From Miscanthus floridulus (taxonomy: Eukaryota; Streptophyta; Magnoliopsida; Poales; Poaceae), in contig NC_089582.1 in NCBI RefSeq assembly GCF_019320115.1, forward strand, positions 117,884,657 through 117,948,656: a stretch of 64,000 bases of DNA, read 5' to 3'. The translations under genes and the position numbers were made by a program. The notes beneath the pieces were generated by a model. The model had not been told where the DNA came from and ran no database searches. It was given only the letters and a program-made list of their open reading frames with translations. Positions 57,144-64,000 of this stretch are shown piece by piece; position 1 is the first letter of the stretch, and the number at the start of each line of letters is the position of its first letter.

Positions 57144-60100
57144 TGTAACACCTCGGTGTTAAGCATGCATTACCATTCATCCCATGAGCATAATCATCAT
57201 CACCTCATGCATAAGCATCATTCATGCATTTCATTTCGAAAGAAATGAAGTATCATTTCATGTGGTGCTTGAATTGATTGAAATTCATTTATGTTTAAAA
57301 CAATATGAAATGCCATGCTCATGTTTGGATGCCATGATTTCTTGTTTTGATCACTAAGATATCTTATAAATATTTAGGATACAATTTGGAGCAAAGTTCA
57401 TGTTTAAATTTTTGCCAAATTTTGCCTTTAAAAATAATTCTTCAAAATTAGGGTTTTGAATTAATATTGATTTTTATTTTGTAATTCAAAATCGATTTGG
57501 AATTTGACTTTGGTCATAAAAGCAAAGTTGTAGATCTTGAAAAATGGAACAACTTTCATTTTTACACCAACTTTTGAAACTGCTTTGAAATAGTTCAAAA
57601 ATTCGTTTGAATGAAAAAGGAATTGAAAATAATTTGAAAAAGATCATTTCACCTAAGTGGGCCTCGCGCCTCGCTTCCAGCCCAGCCGCGCAGACCGGCC
57701 TGGCCTGCCCCATGCCTCGCCCGCTTGCCAGCGTGCCGCGCCTGACCGGTGTCAGGCCGCAGTCGCCGCGTGGCCATCGAACGCCGGCGACGCCGTACGG
57801 GTGGCACCCCGGTGGGCCCCGCCACTCCATGCGCTCGCCTTCACCTGCCCGACCGCGCCGCGCTCCTCCCCACTCCTCCACTTCGCTCTCTCATCCACCA
57901 GCGCAAGCAGCAGCTACAGCGCTCGCCTCCGCCACCGCCAGCACCAGCAGCTCGCCGGAGTTGGCCGTTCCGGCTACTCCAGTTCGCCTGAGCTATCTCC
58001 ATCTTGCCCTGAGCATCGCCTCCTCCTCGCGCACCTCGTGCTCACCTCGGTAAGCCATGGGTAGCTCCCCTTCCCTGGGAATCCCTCGTCGGAGTCGTGG
58101 TCGAGCTCGCCGGAGTACTCCGCTCCGTGGACCTCGCCCCTCCGTCCTTCTTCTCGCTCTCCCTTCATGCGCACGAGCACCGCCCGAGCTCGGTGATGCT
58201 CCCACGCCACATCTCACGCCCCTTCTCGGCCGGAGATGGCTGACCAACGGTGAGCCGCACCACCACGCCACAATGGCCGCTGGCCAGCTCGCTCTCGAGC
58301 TCCTCTGGCCCTATCGCTTGCACTAACATGTCCGCCTTGTCAAGGTGGTCACGTTGGTGGTGACCTCGTCGCCGGCCACCTCGTCGACGGCGAGCTCACG
58401 CCGGTCAGCGCAGCCTCCTCTGCCTCAGGGGCTAGTAGGTGGGGCCGACTGACCCACGAGGGCCACTGTCAGCCATAGGGGTGCACGCCTGGGTAGAAAT
58501 CCAGGTGGATCTAGCAGTTTTGACACATGGATTTTTAGAAAGAATTTAAGAAATGATTTTTAGATTTCTATTTAGATGCTTTGGGAATTTATAACTTGCT
58601 CAAAATGGCTCCAAATTTGTTGAAATAAATTTTGTTGTGTTCCTTGTCACCAGATCTACATGATAAAAATATTGCATGTCATTTTTGAGATACTTTAATG
58701 TAGAGCTTTATTTAATTCTTGATATTGCTGATATCTTATGAAATGTGTAGTAAATTATATATGTATCAGAAAAATATGATTCCAAATTGGGTAGTCTATT
58801 GTTGAGATGTACTTTCTGTGAAAAATATATGTCATGTAGGTTATGTGGAAAAATATGGCTAGGTAGGTTATGTGTATTAATTGCTGATTTCTTGTAAAAT
58901 TGCTAGGGCTAAAAATATGAATAATACATGTAGGTGAAACTTTTTTGTACAATGATTGTATGCTTTGTAGATCATGGGAAAAATACCAAATCTATTGTTT
59001 GACACTTTTTGTAGTACAAAGTATTTTCATGCTCAATTATCCACCATAGCTTGTTATTTTTGTGTAGGCTGTTATACTTATCTAATTGCAATGAAAATTT
59101 TATGGTAGTCTACTTAGAGTAGTACTATGCTACTGTAATTTTCTCAGATTTATATGAGCATCAGAAATATATGTTGCTGTTGTAGCCCTAGTTTAAAATG
59201 AAATAAACAAATCTTCTTTAACGCATGATTAGTTAATAATGTTTGATTTGGTGTATCTTTGAAGCATCTTTGATTACTGTGGTGACTTGGCATGTTAGTA
59301 CCATGGTTGTAGTAGTAGTATAGTAGTACATGTTCTTGGATGATGTTGGCTACCTTATAGAAGTGCTTTACTTCTACTATGCACAATACAGTTGAACATA
59401 TTCATCTACATTTCATGTATCATGATCATTACATGTCATCTCTTCGATGCACGTATGCATTAGCACTCATACATCTGCATCATATAGGATCGCAGGAGGA
59501 GTTGCTAGCAGTAGTTCAGGAAAAGCAGACCGGGATGGATCCACAAGAAGTCCAGGCATAGGAGGTGCCAGAGGAAGAGGAGTTGGGAGAGGACTTGCCC
59601 AAGTGTGTGGATCATCAACCTAGTTCGTTCGAACGAGGCAAGCCCCGAAGCATTCTAAGTCTTCTACTTTATAAAAGCAATTCTTTCTATATATATGAGT
59701 TTATATATTGTTGCATTAAGTGGTAGGAGTTGATTGAAACCGTTGATGCATTTATTACTATCCTTACCTACCTTACTACCTTGTTACCCTGTTAGGTCAG
59801 GATCGAATAACTGCTTAGCCTTGCTTAGACCGGTAGCAATCGGTGATAATCCGATCACCTACATTATAGGTGGTTACTGGAAGAATTTAGCTATGAAAAG
59901 AATGATATCCTGGAATTAACCATGTGTGATGGATAATTGGAGACCGGACGGAAAAAGTTGGAGGCAACCAGACAGGGTTCTGGGGTGCTGTTAGTTTTCA
60001 TCTGTGTCGATTAAGGACCGATCGTTGCTCGTCCCTCTTGTCATGTTGAACGCATGCCTCACATTTAGCTGGCCGAATAAAGTACCTTTCGACCGCGAAG

Positions 60101-61145
60101 CTAGTGACACTATTCGAGCCGGGATAAACCCGGATTGGTAGACTGGTACTAAAGGCGTATGACGGGGACACGAAGAGTGAGCCCAAGGTGCGTCCTGGCA
60201 GTCGGGCGGTCCTTGGGTAGTGCGGTCCCGGCAGTTATCCCGCGGTTACTTGGGAAGTGTCATTGGTGATCTAAGTGACCCTAACGGGGGAAGCATGGTT
60301 TGTGTGAGGAATAAATCACCAGCTGGTTAGGAATCGATTCCAATCGCCATCGCTCCTGGATAGTGAGCACTTGACTCGAGCTACGGCATCATAGTAATTA
60401 TTATGGAACAATGATGGTTATCTGGATAGTATGGGATATGCTAAATCTAAATTGGTAACTAAATGTTATTGGTTAATCAAGTGATTGCTATAGTACAGGT
60501 GCTTACCTAGATGGATAGGTTATAATAAAGATGACGCAAAGTACTTAAAATGGTTTCTTCATGATAGCTTAGGCTTTTCGCAAACAAGTCAGCTAGCCCA
60601 CTAAAGAAAGCCTTACATAATCCTTGGTGTCATTTTATTTTGGTTTAAGACGGATAAGTCTAGCTGAGTATCTTCTCGTACTCAGGACATTGTTCCTATT
60701 ATTGTTGCAGATGGTCAAATGCACTATGGCTATTGCATTAAATGCATGTACCCGGCGATGGGTGACAACTAGGATCAAGGGCAATGGTCACTCCGTATCT
60801 CTCATCTGATGCTTTTGTTGGAGATGACTACTTACTGGCACTGTATTGGAACTAAAAGTGTGTGTGTGTGACTTGAAAACTATTTGCTTCCGCTCTTTCA
60901 GATTGGACCTGGTTTGTAATAACTTTATATTCTAAACTCTGATATATCCTACTGTCATTGCGAACTTTATGTAACATATGATGGTACTTGCTAAACTTGT
61001 ATGATCTTGGTTTGTATGTCGATTGGTTTGAAATCCTTCGTGGTTTCACGGACTACCGGGTTATACGGGCTTAAGTTTGCTAAATTATCTGCTTCGGTGG
61101 AAAATTTCCTTACTTAATCTCGTATAATTGGTCGGTTCTGTTACA
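57144..61145 (+). repeat. 3' LTR of the Tekay chromovirus
   Basis: 4002 bp. It is homologous to 46694-50412 over its length, with many substitutions and two extra segments, at about 58094-58114 and 60255-60516. GGCAA follows at 61146. Confidence 0.92.
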
Positions 61146-61150
61146 GGCAA

Positions 61151-61640
61151 GCTGCTGCTGATAGAGGAGGAGTGGGCTACCCGGAGGAACTCTGGGGAAG
61201 CCTCCTCCAGCCGCGGTGGCGATGGCAAGCATCGCGGCAAGTCTTCTTCAGAGAAGAAGAAGAAGGTCGACCCCAACGTCTGCCGACACTGCGGGAAGAT
61301 GGGTCATTGGACAAAGGAGTGCCTAAATCGCAAGCAAGAGGAAAAGGTCGAGGCTCATCTAGCGTAGGCTGATGATGATGATGAGGCCACTCTTCTGATG
61401 GCGACGTTCTATGCACTGCACGACGTTGAGACCAAGGAGAAGGGAGAGGTGATGGCGGTGAAAGGGCCCGAGAACTCTCTAAAAGCTGTCTACCTTAACG
61501 AACCGCACGCACAAGTCCACCTCGGACGTGTGGGCGGCGAGCAGGAGCAGCGGTGGTACCTGGACTCTGGCGTCAGCAACCACATGATGGGCTCTAAGGC
61601 AGCCTTCTCCGAGCTCGACGATGACATGACCGGTAAGCTG
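61151..61640 (+). pseudogene. Copia gag end and protease start
   Basis: The frame continues from 46693: LLLIEEEWATRRNSGEASSS, then a Lys-rich linker, CRHCGKMGHWTKEC (CCHC zinc knuckle, complete), a TAG near 61366, ATLLMATFYALHDVE and WYLDSGVSNHMMGSKAAF, the copia protease start with the DSG active site. At about 61640 the sequence jumps to the late RT, so an internal deletion has removed the rest of protease, integrase and most of RT. Confidence 0.88.
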
Positions 61641-62390
61641 TTGGAGCGGAGTAGCATGGCTGAGTGCAAGCCGTGCGTGACTCTAATGGAGGAGCCGCTG
61701 AAGCTGACGAAGGCCAGTACTGCGGCGAAGGTAAATACAACACTCTACCAGAGCATCGTCGGTGGTTTACGCTACCTAATGCATATGAGGCTGGACATTG
61801 CGTTTATCGTGGGCTACGCCAGCCGCTTCATGGAGAATCCCCGAGAGGATCACTGGGCTGTGGTGAAACGGCTGCTGCGCTACATCAAGAGAGCGGTGGA
61901 TCAGGGGATCGTCTTCCCCAAGACCGACGAGAGTAGGCTGCAGCTCACTGTGTTCAGCGATGCAGACATGGCGGGGGAATTTGACGGACGACGGAGCACC
62001 TCTGGCATGCTTTTTTTTCCTCGGGTCAGCCCCAATCTCATGGCTGTCGCTGAAACAGAAGGTGGTGTCGCTGTCCACGTGCGAGGCAGAGTACGTGGCG
62101 GTGACCACAGCGGCGTGCCAAGCTATGTGGCTGAGCCGGTTGCTGGACGAGCTGACCGGTGTGGAAGCTCACCCACCAGCACTGATGGTGGACAACCAGC
62201 TCGCCATCGCCCTCGCGAAGAATCCAATTCTTTACGACCAGAGCAAGCACATCGACATCACGTTCCACTTTCTCAAGGACTTTATCGATGGAGGGCAGAT
62301 CGTCATCGAGTTCGTCGAAACTGATCGGCAACTCGTGGACGTCCTCACCAAGCCGCTCGGCCGCTGTGTGAACGCATGGCAGGGACAGGC
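61641..62390 (+). pseudogene. Copia RT C-terminus and RNase H
   Basis: LLERSSMAECKPCVTLME, LYQSIVGGLRYLMHMRLDIA, VGYASRFMENPREDHWAVVK and RLLRYIKRAVDQGIVF, then RNase H: LTVFSDADMAGEFDGRRSTS (D), CEAEYVAVTTAACQAMW (E), ALMVDNQLAIALAKNP (D), KHIDITFHFLKD and ETDRQLVDVLTKPLG. A run of eight T at about 62010-62017 moves the frame between the ...RSTSGML and the WLSLKQKVVSLST parts. It ends atypically after TKPLGR. Confidence 0.9.
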
Positions 62391-62412
62391 GACGCCGAAA
62401 AAGGCTCCCTGC

Positions 62413-62730
62413 TGTTACACTGTAGCAGCTGCAGGGGTAGGCGTCAAAGTCAGCCCTGCTGTCACATCTAGTCACTATAGTAGCATGACAGTCTGACATG
62501 TCTGTGTACTAGGATTAGATTGGTAGAGTTGTATATATAGTTTGCCACTGCAACTCAGTAAAGAGAGCGAGTTATGTTTGACATCTCCTCTGTAGAGCTC
62601 TGATCAACGCTGGTGCTTGTGCTGTGTGTGCTTTGTTCTCCCTCTCTTCTTCTACCTCTAGCCATAATATGTGATTGACAACAACAGTGCCTGATCGGCA
62701 ACGATGATAAATGATCGCCAGCGGCTAACA
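62413..62730 (+). repeat. 3' LTR of the copia element
   Basis: From TGTTACACTGTAGC to GCGGCTAACA, 318 bp. It has a TATA-like TATATATA at 62532-62539 and a pyrimidine-rich CTCCCTCTCTTCTTCTACC after it, a common layout of copia LTR promoters. A GAAAAAGG purine run lies just upstream. No direct 5' partner is found; only an inverted end at 45918. Confidence 0.7.
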
Positions 62731-63925
62731 TAGAGCTCAGAACGGTTTTGTTTCGCGTCGATTCAGCTGTCCGGATATCGTGTGACAATGGCTAGCTGCC
62801 TAGCTGCATTTGGAGGTCTTGCGTATAGGCAGAGCTGAGAGCAGTGGACTTCCAATTTTCCAAAGCGTGGAAGTAGCGGAAAGAATCTTTGATGCGTGAA
62901 TAGTGGACCTAGCAAGTGGCCGTGTAGGTTAAGGATAGGATACGATCGTGCCAATCTTACTAAATGAGGTACAGTCCTCCCTCTGTTATGATAAAATTCA
63001 GGAACAAGTTAATCTATCTATTATTTTTGTACTTGCCTTGGCCAACAAAATAATTTACCATGTTAATTGTCGACACCTCAAATTATACCATGTTATTTGG
63101 ATAAAATAAATTTAATACGCAAACTTAAATGTTGTAACTTACCCATCACAATTATTGGCTCATTATTGCAACAAAAAAAGAGCTTAACTAAAAAAGAAAG
63201 CCATTCTAGTTTTATTCTGAAGTCAAACTATTGTAAATTTGGTCAAGTTTATATACAATATATTATCAGTATTTATTACACAAAATAGTCATACTATGAA
63301 TATGGCTGGATCTATTTGTACTTCTATGAATAGACAGGTTCTAGCCAGTTTTTTGTTTAACGGGATTGAAAAAAAAAAAGGAAATTGACGGATGAACTTC
63401 CGTGGTCATGAGCTGGCCTACTTTTTTTTTTTTTTGAGAAACATGAGCTGGACCGGTGAAACATGTACTCTGTTGGTGTGAGGCCCTTACTCCTAACGGG
63501 CCGCGGCCCCGGAGGTACGAAGAAGCACAATAAGCCCACCTCTGTGCGGAAACGGGCCAGCAAGCACACACGGCGAGCTGCATGCCGCAAGAGCCCGATG
63601 ACGACGGCACACGGATTCATTCTGCCGTGACGGGACGCATGAATCGTGGCTCGGGCCGCGTACGTGCGCCGCGCGCGCCCTCCTATCTCGAGCCGTGCGC
63701 CGCTCGCCGCGCCCCGTGATCCGTCGGTGGCGAACTTTGCCATCTGTGACAGGGTTAAACGCCGTTGCTTCGCGACCGTGCCTAGGCTTTTTCAACTTTT
63801 AGATTAGATGCATCATCGTCGGTATATTATGCTTTGGACTCTCGCACGCAAAGACCTGCGCAGGTTGCACTGGAGTGTCACGCATGGTGTCTCGCAAAAC
63901 GGAGGCCTGTTCCGTGAGAAAGCGT
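62731..63925. other. Spacer at the right side
   Basis: No supported gene. Around 62970 the words CAGTCCTCCCTCTGTTATG resemble a Stowaway/Mariner MITE end, but no matching right end is seen. A poly-T run lies at 63422-63435 and a GC-rich block at 63500-63770, where minus-strand frames are open without motifs. Confidence 0.4.
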
Positions 63926-63929
63926 AAGC

Positions 63930-64000
63930 CTGGGCAAAATACCGATACCCATTATCCGTACCCGAATTATCCGAACCCGAACTCGAATTACCCGAACCCG
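63930..64000. repeat. Degenerate CCCGAA-type repeat at the window edge
   Basis: From AAGCCTGGGCAAAATACC the sequence passes into ACCCATTATCCG, ACCCGAATTATCCG, AACCCGAACTCG and AATTACCCGAACCCG, up to the last base. Such (A)ACCCGAATT runs occur at the ends of some hAT-like elements in grasses. The rest lies outside, so the type is uncertain. Confidence 0.5.

Larger units (their letters stand above)
46694..61145 (+). mobile_element. Tekay-type chromovirus (Ty3/gypsy), full length, with H3-tail-like accessory ORF
   Basis: 14,452 bp between perfect GGCAA duplications (46689-46693 and 61146-61150). LTRs 46694-50412 and 57144-61145 both run from TGTAACACCTCGGTGTTA to CTGTTACA. A PBS, an accessory frame, gag-pro-RT-RNase H-integrase, a chromodomain-like end and a polypurine tract follow in order. 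The lineage call rests on the LTR start, the domain order and a C-terminal WSHHDDGDATWE segment typical of Tekay/Del. In-frame stops and a frameshift make it inactive. Confidence 0.92.
45918..62730 (+). mobile_element. Deleted Ty1/copia element hosting the Tekay insertion
   Basis: Gag starts at about 46120, is split by the Tekay element at 46693/61146, and continues to a zinc knuckle, a fragment of protease and the C-terminal third of RT-RNase H. A 3' LTR follows at 62413-62730 (TGTTACACTG...GCTAACA). The left boundary begins TGTTAGC at 45918 and matches the reverse complement of the 3' LTR end, not its start. TTGAG (45913-45917) and TAGAG (62731-62735) may be a target-site duplication with one mismatch. 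Integrase and most of RT are missing, so it is defective. Confidence 0.8.

Noticed and set aside
62970..63300. Stowaway/Mariner-type MITE
   Set aside because: The left end CTCCCTCTGTT looks right, but no inverted right end or TA pairing was found.
1..64000. CRISPR arrays, bacterial operons, tRNA or rRNA genes
   Set aside because: The window is plant nuclear DNA. No direct-repeat/spacer array, and no tRNA or rRNA sequence was recognised; the tRNA-like words are primer-binding sites of LTR elements.

Overview
The window reads as a TE-rich intergenic block from a panicoid grass, most likely Andropogoneae (the sorghum, sugarcane, Miscanthus group). The basis is the retrotransposon families present (SIRE/Maximus-type copia with GACCGGACGC-rich LTRs, Retand/Tat-type and Tekay-type gypsy), the grass MITEs with GGCCTTGTTTAG and GGCCCTGTTTGG ends, and a monocot-style, GC-rich Aux/IAA gene. 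Only one host gene looks intact: a four-exon, 139-residue Aux/IAA gene at 44017-44804 (+). A second host-type locus, a plant mobile domain (PMD, 'aminotransferase-like') gene at 1659-3181, is decayed and cut at its 5' side by a copia element.

Layout. 1-1658: 5' LTR and gag start of a minus-strand SIRE-type copia element. 1659-3181: PMD relic. 3182-6430: mostly unannotated spacer with one MITE (4614-4856). 6431-8383: truncated minus-strand Retand-type end. 8384-12167: plus-strand non-autonomous LTR element, here called T1. 12168-12267: 100 N assembly gap. 12268-13876: 3' end of a second copia element. 13877-42048: a minus-strand T element (T2) carrying two later insertions. The first is a copia solo LTR (TSD ACATG), itself split by a 17-kb Retand-type gypsy element at 14224-31245. 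The second is a Tekay solo LTR at 36252-40896 (TSD ACGAG). The Retand copy carries a 1.65-kb Harbinger-type element at 23605-25257. 42049-45917: Aux/IAA gene, its flanks and a Tourist-like MITE. 45918-62730: a deleted copia element whose gag is split by a 14.4-kb Tekay chromovirus at 46694-61145 (TSD GGCAA). 62731-64000: spacer ending in degenerate CCCGAA repeats.

The most striking item lies inside the Tekay chromovirus. Between its PBS and gag is an extra reading frame (51248-52303) whose N-terminus reproduces the histone H3 tail: 18 of the first 21 residues after Met match, including K4 and the ARKS context of K9. It is followed by a folded-looking middle region, a helical region and a strongly acidic C-terminus. 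The same element ends its polyprotein in a chromodomain-like segment. Both the H3-like frame and gag begin directly after a 3' splice-site-like CAG, with a strong 5' splice-site consensus near 50715, so alternative splicing could feed either frame. This copy is dead: 17 in-frame stops, 14 of them TAG, and one frameshift.

All calls were made by eye from the sequence. Family names rest on recognised protein motifs, PBS/PPT/TSD structure and LTR ends; no database search was run.
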